From Gammaproteobacteria bacterium (lineage in GTDB: Bacteria; Pseudomonadota; Gammaproteobacteria; Pseudomonadales; Azotimanducaceae): a DNA stretch of 64,000 bases. The position numbers were made by a program, and so were the translations under genes. Shown one piece after another: positions 1-9,639 of this stretch (the first letter of the stretch is position 1; each line of letters starts with the position of its first letter). The DNA is taken from NCBI GenBank assembly GCA_026707945.1, contig JAPOVV010000054.1, positions 90,833 through 154,832 on the forward strand. Direction: 5' to 3'. The notes beneath the pieces were generated by a model. The model worked only from the letters and a program-made list of their open reading frames with translations, did not search any database and was not told where the DNA came from.

Positions 1-23
1 CGGCTGATGTAGGAATACCCGAT

Positions 24-941
24 ATGAATAAGACACGAATTTCGATTGCACTCGTGGCGACCGGTTTGCTAGCAATAGCGCCTTCGGCGTTAGCCGACGG
101 ATCCGTTTGGCTGCCCGCACCAGGGACAGGCACTATGACGGTGTCTTACGTTTCGCAGTCGGCGGACAACATGTGGGTCGGAAAGAACGGTCCTAACCCG
201 ATACCCTTTCGGGGTCTGGATCAAAGCACGATCAGTATCCATGGGACCTACGGTTTCTCGGACGCAGTTTCACTTGATGTCAGCGTCGGCAGGTCTGAAG
301 TCTCACCGAAACATGGCCGACCGATACCGCTTTCCACCGATGGGCTCACCGATACGGAAGTAGGCGTTACATGGCGCTTTCTTGACGAAGTCGTGACCGG
401 CGGACCTAGTGCCGCGGTGAGATTTGGTGCGATCCTTGCGGGGAATTACGACGTTGGTGGTAACGGACCCGCGGAAGTGATGGGCGATGTAAATCGCGTC
501 GGCGCTGGACCCACGGCGATCGGCGACGGTGCAGGTGGCATCGAACTCTCCGGGATCATTGGGAAGGTGATCAACAATCGGCTCGCGCTGTCTGCCGAAC
601 TGGGTGTACGTAATCGGTCGGGAGATGTACCGCGCGAGACGTTTATGAATTTCGACGCGCACTTGATTGCCCGTGACAATCTGGTGCTAAGCGCGCAATA
701 CCATATTCAGGCGTCATCGGGCGACATCGATATAGGTCCTCCTCCGGGGCCTGGTGCACATGGCATGCATTGGGACCAATTCCCGTTTGTCGCGGAAGAC
801 ATTAAGCGCATTTCCCTTGGTGCGACGTTGGCGTTAAATACGGTTGACATCGGGGTACATTGGTTCAACGTACTCGACGGACGAAACACCGCGGAATTCA
901 AGGCCTTTGGCGGAACATTGACCTACAACTTCGGTCAATAG
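24..941 (+). CDS. Exported barrel-like outer-membrane protein, function unknown
   Basis: The 305-residue product starts with a clear Sec signal peptide: a basic MNKTR start, a hydrophobic core, and an S-A-L-A cleavage motif near residues 22-25. The rest has no further membrane helix. It is built of alternating short polar and hydrophobic stretches with many Gly and Asn, and ends in a strand-like segment finishing TYNFGQ. That pattern fits an outer-membrane beta-barrel of the kind seen in porin-like or transporter-like proteins. No specific family is recognised. An AGGAA sequence lies about 8 bases before the ATG. A strong hairpin terminator follows directly, so the gene appears to end its own transcript. 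Export is well supported; the barrel fold is inferred. Confidence 0.75.
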   Translation: MNKTRISIALVATGLLAIAPSALADGSVWLPAPGTGTMTVSYVSQSADNMWVGKNGPNPIPFRGLDQSTISIHGTYGFSDAVSLDVSVGRSEVSPKHGRPIPLSTDGLTDTEVGVTWRFLDEVVTGGPSAAVRFGAILAGNYDVGGNGPAEVMGDVNRVGAGPTAIGDGAGGIELSGIIGKVINNRLALSAELGVRNRSGDVPRETFMNFDAHLIARDNLVLSAQYHIQASSGDIDIGPPPGPGAHGMHWDQFPFVAEDIKRISLGATLALNTVDIGVHWFNVLDGRNTAEFKAFGGTLTYNFGQ

Positions 942-960
942 CCCGCAGCATAAACTTTGT

Positions 961-997
961 AACGCTCGGTAGCCAGCATGGCTTCCGAGCGTTTTTT
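961..997 (+). terminator. Rho-independent terminator after the barrel-like gene
   Basis: AACGCTCGG pairs perfectly with CCGAGCGTT. After a single T-T mismatch, AGCC pairs with GGCT around the loop AGCAT. Six T residues follow at 992-997. This is a textbook intrinsic terminator 20 bases after the preceding stop codon. Confidence 0.92.
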
Positions 998-1035
998 GTG
1001 CCGAATTTCGCCATCGATCGTGCTAGGGCGCTGAC

Positions 1036-3210
1036 ATGAAAGCAAGTCGAATCATTCTCTTTGTAGTAGTCGCACTACTCATCGCGTCGTTTTTTGTGTT
1101 TGATCTGAAGGAGTTCTTCACCGTTGACTTCTTTGAGACTCAAAGAGATGCCATAACAGCGTTTCAAAACGAAAACCCATGGCTTGTCGTGATCGGCTTC
1201 TTTCTGATCTACGTGTTGGTGACAGGGACATCGTTACCTGGTGCAGCCATCCTCACCCTTATCGCGGGTGCTTTATTCGGATTAGTGCAAGGCGTGATCC
1301 TGGTTTCGTTCGCGAGCACGATTGGAGCGACGATGGCGTTCACGATCACGCGGTTCTTATTCCGAGATGTCGTTCGGAATCGATTCGGACAGTATCTAAC
1401 TGCGATCGATCGCGGCGTTGAGAGAGAGGGGGCGTTCTACCTGTTCGCATTGCGACTAGTACCTGCGGTACCGTTTTTCGTCGTTAACTTAGTGATGGCG
1501 CTAACGCCGATCTCGACATGGCGCTTCTATTGGGTTAGCCAGCTAGGAATGCTCTTTGGCACGATCGTGTATGTGAACGCGGGCGCAGAACTGGGTCAGA
1601 TCGAGTCCTTAGGAGACATCCTGTCGCCAGGACTTTGGATCTCCTTCGTTTTGCTTGGCTTGGCACCACTTCTTGCTAAGAAAATCCTTGATTTCATCAA
1701 ATCGCGCAAGGTCATGAGAAAGTTCAAGAAACCCAAACATTTCGATAACAACCTGGTGGTCATTGGCGCAGGTTCAGGTGGGTTGGTCGCAGCACTGATC
1801 GCTGCGACAGTTAAAGCGAAGGTAACGTTGATCGAACGCCATCGCATGGGTGGCGATTGCTTGAATACGGGTTGCGTACCAAGCAAGTCTCTGTTGCGTT
1901 CTGCCAAGATGTTGTCCTACGCAGCACGTGCGAAAGAGTTCGGATTCGAGAGCACCAATGTGACGTTTGAATTCGACAAGGTAATGGATCGCGTTCAGCG
2001 TGTCATTAAGAAGATTGAGCCGAACGATTCGGTTGAGCGATACACGGGGCTTGGCGTGAACTGCGTGATGGGGGACGCGAAGATCACGTCACCGTACAGC
2101 GTTGCCGTTGACGGACAGGAGATCACGACGCGCAATATCGTCATTGCCACCGGTGGGGCGCCGTTCGTTCCGCCGATTCCGGGTTTGGAGGAAGCCGGTT
2201 ATTTCACATCTGACACCATATGGGAACTTCGAACCGTGCCGGCTCGATTCTTGGTACTGGGCGGTGGTCCGATCGGAAGCGAATTAGCCCAAGCTTTCTC
2301 TCGATTTGGATCCGAAGTCGCTATCGTCGAGCAAGCGCCACACCTATTGATGCGTGAGGACGACGATGTGAGCGAGCTATTGGCCGAACAGTTTGAGTCA
2401 GAAGGCATTCGACTCTTGACTCACCACACAGCCTTGCGGGTTGAAGTCAACGATGGCGAACGGGTTCTGGTTTGCTTGAAGGACGAAGAATCGGAAATTC
2501 GGGTGCCATTCGACGCGATCTTGGTCGCGGTGGGTCGAAAACCGAATACCGAAGGACTTGGCCTTGAGGACGTTGGGGTCGCTGTCGGCGAGAAAGGTGA
2601 AATCGTGGTCGACGAGTTTCTGCGAACCAATGTGCCGACGATCTATGCGTGCGGCGACGCGATTGGACCTTATCAGTTCACGCACACTGCTTCTCACGAA
2701 GCTTGGTACGCGTCAGTCAATCCACTGTTCGGTCCGTTCAAGCGATTCAAGGCGGACTATTCGGTGATTCCGTGGACGACATTCACCGACCCGGAAGTCG
2801 GACGAGTGGGGATCAATGAAAAGGAAGCGCGTCAAAGAGGCATCGAGGTCGAAGTCACCCGATTTGAACTAGATGATCTTGACCGCGCACTCGCCGACGA
2901 GGAAGGACGCGGTTTCGTCAAGGTCGTAACACCACCTGGAAAGGATCGAATTCTTGGTGCAACCATCGTTGGTCACCATGCGGGCGATCTTCTTGCGGAA
3001 TTTATCGCAGCGATGAAGTGGGGCAAAGGCTTGAAGGCGTTAATGGGAACGATTCACATCTATCCGACGCTGGCTGAAGCCAACAAATTTGCGGCGAGTA
3101 CGTGGCGCAAGAAACACGCACCCGAGAACTTACTCGCATGGGTAGCACGCTTTCACAATTTACGCCGAGGTTTAAGAGCAAAAGGTAATAACGTCGCGAA
3201 GCAAGTATGA
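1036..3210 (+). CDS. TVP38/TMEM64 (SNARE-associated) membrane domain fused to FAD-dependent disulfide oxidoreductase
   Basis: A 724-residue two-part protein. Residues 1 to about 225 hold five or so membrane helices of the DedA/TVP38 type. Residues 236-724 form a complete pyridine-nucleotide-disulfide oxidoreductase of the mercuric reductase/dihydrolipoamide dehydrogenase class. The FAD motif GAGSGG is near 243 and the redox pair is Cys275/Cys280 in CLNTGCVPSK. The NAD motif GGGPIGSE is near 409, followed by YACGDAIG and a C-terminal dimerisation domain. The usual His of the HPT..E motif is Tyr676 in IYPTLAE, with His674 just before it, which is closer to the mercuric reductase pattern. The same fusion is known in other proteobacteria. 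The substrate is not known. The flavin domain should sit on the cytoplasmic face. Confidence 0.9.
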   Translation: MKASRIILFVVVALLIASFFVFDLKEFFTVDFFETQRDAITAFQNENPWLVVIGFFLIYVLVTGTSLPGAAILTLIAGALFGLVQGVILVSFASTIGATMAFTITRFLFRDVVRNRFGQYLTAIDRGVEREGAFYLFALRLVPAVPFFVVNLVMALTPISTWRFYWVSQLGMLFGTIVYVNAGAELGQIESLGDILSPGLWISFVLLGLAPLLAKKILDFIKSRKVMRKFKKPKHFDNNLVVIGAGSGGLVAALIAATVKAKVTLIERHRMGGDCLNTGCVPSKSLLRSAKMLSYAARAKEFGFESTNVTFEFDKVMDRVQRVIKKIEPNDSVERYTGLGVNCVMGDAKITSPYSVAVDGQEITTRNIVIATGGAPFVPPIPGLEEAGYFTSDTIWELRTVPARFLVLGGGPIGSELAQAFSRFGSEVAIVEQAPHLLMREDDDVSELLAEQFESEGIRLLTHHTALRVEVNDGERVLVCLKDEESEIRVPFDAILVAVGRKPNTEGLGLEDVGVAVGEKGEIVVDEFLRTNVPTIYACGDAIGPYQFTHTASHEAWYASVNPLFGPFKRFKADYSVIPWTTFTDPEVGRVGINEKEARQRGIEVEVTRFELDDLDRALADEEGRGFVKVVTPPGKDRILGATIVGHHAGDLLAEFIAAMKWGKGLKALMGTIHIYPTLAEANKFAASTWRKKHAPENLLAWVARFHNLRRGLRAKGNNVAKQV

Positions 3211-3219
3211 CGTCATTAA

Positions 3220-4038
3220 TTAAGGTTGGTTGAGATCCCAGTCGTATTCATAGTCGATTGCGCCGCTAAAGTCCTCTAGTTGTGCGGCTAGATCAACGTC
3301 AGCGTACTTGATTAGATGAGCGATGACACCTTCCTCTGAGTCGCCGAAGTCATAGACCCACCAGTCGTAGATACTCGACAATACGATGAAGTCTTCGTCG
3401 ACGACATCTACGCCGCGGGGGTGGTTCACATACGACCGAGCTCCCGCATCCAAGAGTGATTCCAGATTTGCGGCTGTATAGACATCGCTGGCGAGATTGG
3501 GACATCCGATACTTGCGCAGTTAACTGCATAGTGAATGCGTTCGTCTCGCCAAATAGACCTTAGGATGCCGTGTTCGATGTTGTCGAGCGTCAGATCCTG
3601 TCCGACGACGGTTGCGTGCACATCACGCCAAGGTCCCGACCGAGGAATCCAGCTTTCGTGAATTTCCTTTATGGAATCGACGGGATAGGCGTCGACCACG
3701 ACCTTAACCGTTAACGCGTTGTAAAAGTTGATCCAGTAAGCCTTTTGCTCGGTACGCGAATAGTCGCGTGGATCAATGGATTGAAGATTGCCTAGGTATT
3801 CATTGAGCTTCGACATATCCTGCGGAGCCGCCTTGATCCCGGCATAGTCAAATCGATTGACGCCGGACGCATGCTGCTTTAGATGCGTATTGAGTATCGA
3901 TTGCCAAACGCTATGGTCGATCGTCTCCGCGTTTTGTTCATCACTCGCGTCCCAGAACGGAATTAACTCAGGCTTCTGCGCAGGAAATACGGTGACGGCA
4001 AAAATCGTACACGCCAGAATGTAAGTGAATGGTTTCAT
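3220..4038 (-). CDS. DUF547 domain protein, exported
   Basis: 272 residues with an N-terminal hydrophobic export signal (about residues 1-20). The DUF547 core follows: YWINFYNALTVK, then DNIEHGILR, then HYAVNCASIGCPNL, which carries the conserved Cys pair typical of the family. The biochemical role of DUF547 is not established. It is the last gene of a minus-strand operon; only 3 bases separate it from the GT2 gene upstream. It converges on the flavoprotein gene with a gap of 9 bases. Confidence 0.87.
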   Translation of the reverse strand: MKPFTYILACTIFAVTVFPAQKPELIPFWDASDEQNAETIDHSVWQSILNTHLKQHASGVNRFDYAGIKAAPQDMSKLNEYLGNLQSIDPRDYSRTEQKAYWINFYNALTVKVVVDAYPVDSIKEIHESWIPRSGPWRDVHATVVGQDLTLDNIEHGILRSIWRDERIHYAVNCASIGCPNLASDVYTAANLESLLDAGARSYVNHPRGVDVVDEDFIVLSSIYDWWVYDFGDSEEGVIAHLIKYADVDLAAQLEDFSGAIDYEYDWDLNQP

Positions 4039-4041
4039 TAA

Positions 4042-4779
4042 TTACCCTGATGTTTTCGTGTTGATGGAACGTCGAATTGCCAGTTTTAAGATCATGCCGA
4101 GGATGCCGACACTAGCGCCAATGACACCACGTAACGTACCGCCAATCTTGGACTTGCCATGTCGCCTTTTTAATGTGCTGACCGGGACTTCAACGACCGT
4201 CATTTTCGACTGCAACGCTTTGATCTGCATTTCAACCGTCCAGCCGAACGTCTCGTCCTTCATTTGGAGCTTGGCCAGAGCCGATGAAGTAATTGCACGA
4301 AAGGGACCTAGATCTGTCGCCCGTTGTTGCCATAGTAATCGAATCAACAATCCGGCTACTCGATTGCCGATGACTTGAGGTAACGACAAAGCACCTGGTT
4401 CCATTTTGCCGAGGATACGGGACCCGATGACTAGATCCGCACCGTGTTGGATGGGATGTACCAGGCGTGTCGCTTCGCTCACATCGAATGCTTGATCGCC
4501 GTCTACAAACAGTACGACATCCACGGGATGCAGCGCGGCGATAGCGGTTAAGCAGGCGATGCCGTAGCCCGGCTTACTTTGACTAACCACACGAGCACCT
4601 GCTTCTCTTGCACGTTGAGCAGTTGCGTCAGCCGAGTTGTTGTCGCATACGACGATGTGATCGATTAAGCGATTGCCAGTTTCATTTCGTAGCTTGGTTA
4701 GCGCTTCAACAACTGGGCGAATGTTGTCTTCTTCATTCTGAGCTGGAATCACCGCACCAATGCTTAAGCCATCTAACAT
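4042..4779 (-). CDS. Family 2 glycosyltransferase (dolichol-phosphate mannosyltransferase-like)
   Basis: 245 residues with a GT-A fold. The N-terminal nucleotide-binding start is AVIPAQNEEDNI, followed by VVCDNNSADAT. The metal-binding DxD region is FVDGDQAF, and LVIGSR and ATDLGPFRAI follow. A short hydrophobic C-terminal stretch (GASVGILGMILKLAI) may touch the membrane. Known relatives transfer sugar from a nucleotide sugar to a polyprenyl phosphate. The neighbouring GT-C protein could use such a lipid-linked sugar. The exact sugar cannot be read from the sequence. Confidence 0.88.
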   Translation of the reverse strand: MLDGLSIGAVIPAQNEEDNIRPVVEALTKLRNETGNRLIDHIVVCDNNSADATAQRAREAGARVVSQSKPGYGIACLTAIAALHPVDVVLFVDGDQAFDVSEATRLVHPIQHGADLVIGSRILGKMEPGALSLPQVIGNRVAGLLIRLLWQQRATDLGPFRAITSSALAKLQMKDETFGWTVEMQIKALQSKMTVVEVPVSTLKRRHGKSKIGGTLRGVIGASVGILGMILKLAIRRSINTKTSG

Positions 4780-4797
4780 GATTTAGTCAATACGAAT

Positions 4798-6105
4798 CTA
4801 TTGATTTTTTGAATAGTTACGTTGCATGTCCCATAGCAGCGCGGTCGCAATTAGACCGAACTCGGCTAATCGAGCCCACAAAGGTTGGGCGTACGCTTGC
4901 ATTTCGTAATCGCCGAGATGTAACCCGGTGATATATGAAAGTAAGAGCGCGACCGACGCAGTCCACGCCCACCGGGAAGGGTAGATTGCCGCGAAAGGAA
5001 GCACCCACAACATATACCATGCATTAAAAACCGGCGCTGCGACAAAAAGTGCCGCAAAAATCCAATCTCCGCGTGGAATAAGGGTGTCTTCTCTTACGTG
5101 CACGCGAAGCCAGTAGATGAAAAATGCCCCGTACAACACCCCGAGAAGCAGTTTGGCCGTCGTCGACGGAACCACCAGAGAGAGTAGCGCGTATATGGAC
5201 GCGTTGAACTCCCATTTTTGCACGAAAACAATAAAGGAATCCAAATCTGTCGCACCGGTGATTAAAAACGGTGCGTAAAGCAATCCAACCGTCGCTACAA
5301 AATAAATCCAGTGTCGCGGACGCGCGCGGCAAAGCACAAACGGTACCAACGCTAGGGCGAACAGCTTTGCGCCGACGGCAAAACCTAAGCACACTGCTGC
5401 TAATCCTTCGCGTTCTTTTGTGGCTAGGACGATAGCAGCGAGCAGCAAACAGACTCCGAGGCTATCTGGGTGTGCGGTGAACGCGATTTCTTTTATTACC
5501 AAGGGACACCATGCATAAAGCATGACGTTTCGGGCTGGTGTAAGTCGGGTCAGTAGATAGAGGATCGCCAGATCGACTAGGATCAATAGACCTTGTAGGA
5601 CACTGACATTACCGGCATTCAGAAGGAATCCGAGGAGAAACAACAGTTGCGTTGTTGGTCCGTATATCGTTGGCAAATCCGGATTGTTGATTTGATGGAG
5701 CGTCTCCTGTAGTGCGGCCGGTACGCTCTGATCTAAGAAAAACGCTTCCGGAGCCGTACCGTAAGGTGTTCCAGCTTCCCAAAATCGATAACCGTCCCAC
5801 AGATAGCGATAGAAATCGTCCTCGTAGAACGGTCCGCTGAGTAGACCACATAGGCGAAAGACGATCGCCCAGAAAAACAATCTTCCTAGTGAGATTGGTT
5901 CGTCCCGATGGACGAGATAGAGAAACAGAAAGAAGACTGGCGTAGCCGTCCAAATGACGATCCCATAGAAAGTCATCAACTCGGGTTCGCCTGCTTGTCC
6001 GGCTAGATAGGCGAGTGTCCCGTACCCAAAGGCGCAGCAGACTCCGGTAGCGTCGATGACGGAACGTGTTGAAATTCGTTCATCGCGCGACAGGAACGAT
6101 CTCAT
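4798..6105 (-). CDS. Polytopic GT-C type glycosyltransferase (mannosyltransferase-like)
   Basis: 435 residues, almost entirely hydrophobic helices (about 11). An acidic motif, YEDDFYRYLWDGYRFW, lies in the first large loop (around residues 93-108). This is the catalytic loop position of GT-C enzymes that use polyprenyl-phosphate sugars. It is the first gene of a minus-strand operon with the GT2 gene (18-base gap) and the DUF547 gene. Together they probably build and transfer a lipid-linked sugar onto an envelope component. The acceptor is unknown. Confidence 0.8.
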   Translation of the reverse strand: MRSFLSRDERISTRSVIDATGVCCAFGYGTLAYLAGQAGEPELMTFYGIVIWTATPVFFLFLYLVHRDEPISLGRLFFWAIVFRLCGLLSGPFYEDDFYRYLWDGYRFWEAGTPYGTAPEAFFLDQSVPAALQETLHQINNPDLPTIYGPTTQLLFLLGFLLNAGNVSVLQGLLILVDLAILYLLTRLTPARNVMLYAWCPLVIKEIAFTAHPDSLGVCLLLAAIVLATKEREGLAAVCLGFAVGAKLFALALVPFVLCRARPRHWIYFVATVGLLYAPFLITGATDLDSFIVFVQKWEFNASIYALLSLVVPSTTAKLLLGVLYGAFFIYWLRVHVREDTLIPRGDWIFAALFVAAPVFNAWYMLWVLPFAAIYPSRWAWTASVALLLSYITGLHLGDYEMQAYAQPLWARLAEFGLIATALLWDMQRNYSKNQ

Positions 6106-6519
6106 GCTTCAATCGTGAGGTCTAATGCGAATTCACTTAGCGGCGGCACAGACGTGAGGTCGATATTTTCACAATGGCGGATCCCGTCACAATTTCTATC
6201 GCTTCACCATTGCTATGTCGTTCGGTTACTACGGATTCAGAAAAACTCTATTTGAAATGGTTCCGCTACCTATTTGTTGACTGAGTGTGACCTGATGGTG
6301 AGTTTGTTGCGAAAGAGTGCATTTGGATAAGAGCCATGTACGTTAAAGGGCACTCGACCATCTTAAATAGACACCTGAAATGGCAGATTGGTGTCGCAAG
6401 CTGCTCGATCGAATTGTCGCTGCTCAAGAAATGAGCAGGCTCCGTGACAGAAGCTCGAAAATGAAAGAGCAACGACGCAAAAGATCACAATCAGACCCTC
6501 ACTTGAAATCGAGCTAGGC
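6106..6519. other. 414-base intergenic stretch, no gene seen
   Basis: It lies upstream of the minus-strand glycosyltransferase operon and downstream of the beta-lactamase-fold gene. The short reading frames here have no family likeness or ribosome-binding site. No convincing promoter, hairpin or repeat was found by eye. Confidence 0.5.
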
Positions 6520-7656
6520 TTAAATCGAGTTGAAGAACGCCGCGCCCAACCCAAAGCCACGGGGATCACCAAGTGCCCCTGCTTCCATCTTGTTCATAAC
6601 GTACGAAAAGCATGCGCGTGAATCTAAGTCGACAACAATAGAAGAACCGCCGTACCCGCCCCAAAAGCACGTATTTGGATTAACACCGATAGGCGAACTC
6701 TCGCTCCTTAACCCGTAACCCAGACCAAAAACCATCGGTACGCCAAGGACGAGGTCCATCCCATTTGTTTGTTCTTCCATAACGGAGAAGCAGGTCTCTT
6801 TCGAGAAAAGATCGACGCCGAAAGCACTTCCGTGGTTTGCCAAAATAGACTGCACTTTCACGACCGACCGAGCATTACCGTGTCCATTGGCGGCCGGAAT
6901 TTCTGCTTGTCGCCAGCCTGCAGTCCGGGTTTGGTCAATGTTGCTTGAGGGATTAAGGAACGTTCGAATGCCGACGCTCTCAAGATCTGGCGCTGGCGCG
7001 TTGGGATCAGGCTCGGCATCGGGTGGGGGTATCAGCTCGGCAATACGATCGAAATACTTCGGATCGACGCCAATATGAAAATCGGCGTCCAGTGGTGTCG
7101 CGATCTCATCCTTGAAATAGGACCCTATGGATTTGCCCGTGATGCGTTTGACGACTTCACCAAGCAGGTAGCCCTGGGTGAGCGCGTGATAACCACTCTG
7201 TGTGCCAGGCTCCCACCACGGCGCTTGTGCGGCTAATAAACCAACGATCTTGTCCCAGTCGTATAGGTCTTCCGGTTTCGTTCGTTCGTCCAGACCCGAC
7301 AGCCCAGCGCTATGGCTGAGGAAATGCCGTACTTCAATGTCTTGCTTGCCGTTCTGGGCGAATTCGGGCCAGTATTTGGCAACCTTGTCAGTAACTGCAA
7401 GTTGCCCACGTTCTACGAGCAGTAGGATGCAAAGAAACGTCATGGTTTTGGTCGTGGAGTAAACATTCACGATCGTGTCAGCATCCCAGGACTCGCTCTG
7501 TGCTGCGTCTCGATGACCGTTATGGATGTCCAAGACGAATTCGCCTTCGACTGTTGCGCTACAACTCGCGCCTATGTCGCCATATTCACTGAAGTTCTTT
7601 ACGAAACGATCAACAACCGGTTGGAACTTGGTGTCGTAATTACCGGTGAAACTCAT
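6520..7656 (-). CDS. Serine hydrolase, beta-lactamase/esterase EstB fold
   Basis: 378 residues of the class C beta-lactamase superfamily, without a signal peptide. The catalytic S-x-x-K is S67-T-T-K70 in NVYSTTKTMT. The Tyr motif is Y156-H-A in SGYHALTQGY. The third motif region is the Gly-rich WGGYGGSSIVVD near the C-terminus. This combination is typical of cytoplasmic esterases and peptidase-like paralogues rather than of resistance beta-lactamases. The start is supported by AAGGAG 9 bases upstream on the minus strand. The substrate is unknown. Confidence 0.9.
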   Translation of the reverse strand: MSFTGNYDTKFQPVVDRFVKNFSEYGDIGASCSATVEGEFVLDIHNGHRDAAQSESWDADTIVNVYSTTKTMTFLCILLLVERGQLAVTDKVAKYWPEFAQNGKQDIEVRHFLSHSAGLSGLDERTKPEDLYDWDKIVGLLAAQAPWWEPGTQSGYHALTQGYLLGEVVKRITGKSIGSYFKDEIATPLDADFHIGVDPKYFDRIAELIPPPDAEPDPNAPAPDLESVGIRTFLNPSSNIDQTRTAGWRQAEIPAANGHGNARSVVKVQSILANHGSAFGVDLFSKETCFSVMEEQTNGMDLVLGVPMVFGLGYGLRSESSPIGVNPNTCFWGGYGGSSIVVDLDSRACFSYVMNKMEAGALGDPRGFGLGAAFFNSI

Positions 7657-7995
7657 ATAGATGCACTCCTTCGTACACAGACATTCACAGCAGTCGGAAA
7701 GCGTGCAATTCTAAGATTCGGTAGCGTTTCGATTGACCGAAGCGATAACCCATCAAACCAGCTGATACCGAAGCGAAATTGCGACTATTGATGCCGAATT
7801 TCTGAGTTGTGCACGTGCTCCATATCGATCTCGGCGATGGGTGGCTTGACGTTCCTTAGGAGGATCGACCTGCGGATTCGATTTTTTGGACTTTTAGCTT
7901 TCTAAGATTTTGACGATCAGGATTGCGCAGTTTCATCAACGCTGTCCATCGGGTCTTAATCACGACACATAGTCTCGTTCTCAAAGGAGCTAGTC
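7657..7995. other. 339-base divergent intergenic region
   Basis: It separates the minus-strand hydrolase from the plus-strand ankyrin gene, so it must hold both promoters. AAGGAG at the left edge serves the hydrolase and AAAGGAG at 7983-7989 serves the ankyrin gene. No clear -35/-10 pair stands out by eye. Confidence 0.5.
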
Positions 7996-9282
7996 ATGAT
8001 GTGCATGAAATATCTATCGGCATTGTTAACTTGCTTTTTCTTTGTAATTAGGATCATGGCTCAGGATGAGGACGAAGAACGTCCTGCTAGTCTCATAGAT
8101 ATATCGTTTGGTCTAGGTCCGCCCTTACCATTCGACTATCTAGGTTTTTTTGATATTCCCGAAGACTGCAACGACTGGAATAGCCATACCTTTTTCCGTT
8201 CGGTAGACGCTGCAGACGTCAAAGTCTGCATCGAGAACGGCACAGACCCGACTATGCTTGACAAAGACCTTCGAACGCCTTTGCACTATGCCGCGGGACG
8301 AATGCCCGTTCCCAGTGTTCTTGAGTCGTTACTAAACGCTGGTAGTGATCCGAATGCCCGCGACGCATACGGTCGTACACCTTTGCATGAAATAACATTA
8401 AATTCACCAGTCACTCGGGCAATCGAGGTGCTCATTCGACACGGCGCGGATCCGACGCTCGTCGATTCGAATTCAAGAACACCGCTACATTTTGCGGCTG
8501 AAACGTCTTTTAGTCCGGCGACGATTGAGTTGATAGTTGATGCTGGTGCAGACCCGAACGCTCGAACAGCACGCGGGTGGTCGCCCTTACATCACGCGGC
8601 GGATGATTCCGATAGTGTGGATGTAATGCGTATGCTGGTTCAACTTGGCGCGGACCCAAACCTGCTTGACAATAACGGTCGGACACCATTACACCTAGCG
8701 GCGACGCGTTCTGATCGGTCAATTCTGAGGTACTTAATAGAAGCAGGTGTTAATCCAGGTGCGCTTGACAATCGAGGACAGACACCTATGTTCTTCGCTA
8801 GAGACGAGCCGATAGTTGAAGATCTTCTTAGTGAAGGCATGAGCGCTCGAACTCGCGATATCACTGGAAAAACCCCGCTACATCACGTGCTCGAGGAAGA
8901 GTACGACCTCGATCTGGTCGAAGCCTTACTAAGCGGTGGCGCTGACCCTGGAATGACAGACGAACGTGGCCGGACGCCGCTGCATCTCTTGTATAAGGGT
9001 TGGGATCGTAGTCGAACTGTCAAATCGGTCATTCACGAGTTGCTGGCTTATGGTGCGGACCTTAATGCTCAAGACAACGACGGTAATACGCCGCTTCACC
9101 TAGCAGCGGGATCGGGTGCTATAGGACAGAATGAAGAAAATGTGATCATGGCACTGTTGGACGCTGGCGCGGATCCGACGATGCGGAACGCCAAGGGTGA
9201 AATCCCGTGGGACATTGTCGGAAGACCAGTTCACGTTGGTGACGACGATGTGATCAATCATTTACGAAATGTCTCGCAATAG
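7996..9282 (+). CDS. Secreted ankyrin-repeat protein
   Basis: 428 residues. An N-terminal hydrophobic segment (about residues 6-22, ending IMAQ) acts as an export signal, and a short acidic stretch follows. From about residue 60 there are roughly ten ankyrin repeats, seen as recurring GRTPLHxAA and GADPNxxD motifs; one is a weaker GQTPMFFA. No catalytic domain is attached. The start is chosen because AAAGGAG at 7983-7989 lies 6 bases before this ATG. Ankyrin repeats bind proteins, so the partner is presumably periplasmic or extracellular. It occupies the place next to rpsA where many gammaproteobacteria have cmk. Confidence 0.92.
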   Translation: MMCMKYLSALLTCFFFVIRIMAQDEDEERPASLIDISFGLGPPLPFDYLGFFDIPEDCNDWNSHTFFRSVDAADVKVCIENGTDPTMLDKDLRTPLHYAAGRMPVPSVLESLLNAGSDPNARDAYGRTPLHEITLNSPVTRAIEVLIRHGADPTLVDSNSRTPLHFAAETSFSPATIELIVDAGADPNARTARGWSPLHHAADDSDSVDVMRMLVQLGADPNLLDNNGRTPLHLAATRSDRSILRYLIEAGVNPGALDNRGQTPMFFARDEPIVEDLLSEGMSARTRDITGKTPLHHVLEEEYDLDLVEALLSGGADPGMTDERGRTPLHLLYKGWDRSRTVKSVIHELLAYGADLNAQDNDGNTPLHLAAGSGAIGQNEENVIMALLDAGADPTMRNAKGEIPWDIVGRPVHVGDDDVINHLRNVSQ

Positions 9283-9639
9283 CGCGACACGCGTTAGCCA
9301 TCGATTCGATAGCACCTAACCATCGTCGCTGTACCGCGCTCCACTGAAGCGTACTTGGTGTAGTAGCTAGGATTTGATTGCGCTTAAAGGATAGACCGAG
9401 GTTAGTCTAGATATGCAGTGCTAATCGATTCTTGCGGCTTGTCATTGTTTGGGATTTCGCTAAACTTATCCGCCTGCAATCCCGCACTCAACTACTTCTT
9501 ACCGTTTTCCACACCTTTATATCGGCCGCCTTCGCGGTTCGTTTATTCCTTTCTATACCTTTCATCCTTAGCGACGAATCAGGAAAGGTGTAGCTTGGTG
9601 TCACGCAATACGTAAGTTTCAACCAGTCTTTGGAGTTAT
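9283..9639. other. 357-base leader region of rpsA
   Basis: No gene is supported here. The second half is rich in T and pyrimidine runs. S1 mRNA leaders in related bacteria are structured targets for autoregulation, so this may be a 5' untranslated region. No single clear hairpin was identified. Confidence 0.45.
9439..9466 (+). promoter_or_regulatory. Possible sigma-70 promoter for rpsA
   Basis: TTGTCA at 9439-9444 and TAAACT at 9461-9466 are separated by 16 bases. They match the consensus moderately and would give a leader of about 165 bases before the rpsA ATG. Assigned by eye only. Confidence 0.35.

Noticed and set aside
6266..6572. Short minus-strand frames after the glycosyltransferase operon
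   Set aside because: They overlap each other, lack starts with ribosome-binding sites and partly antisense the hydrolase gene.
9418..9615. A 65-codon open frame upstream of rpsA
   Set aside because: No family resemblance, no ribosome-binding site, pyrimidine-rich composition; better explained as rpsA leader.
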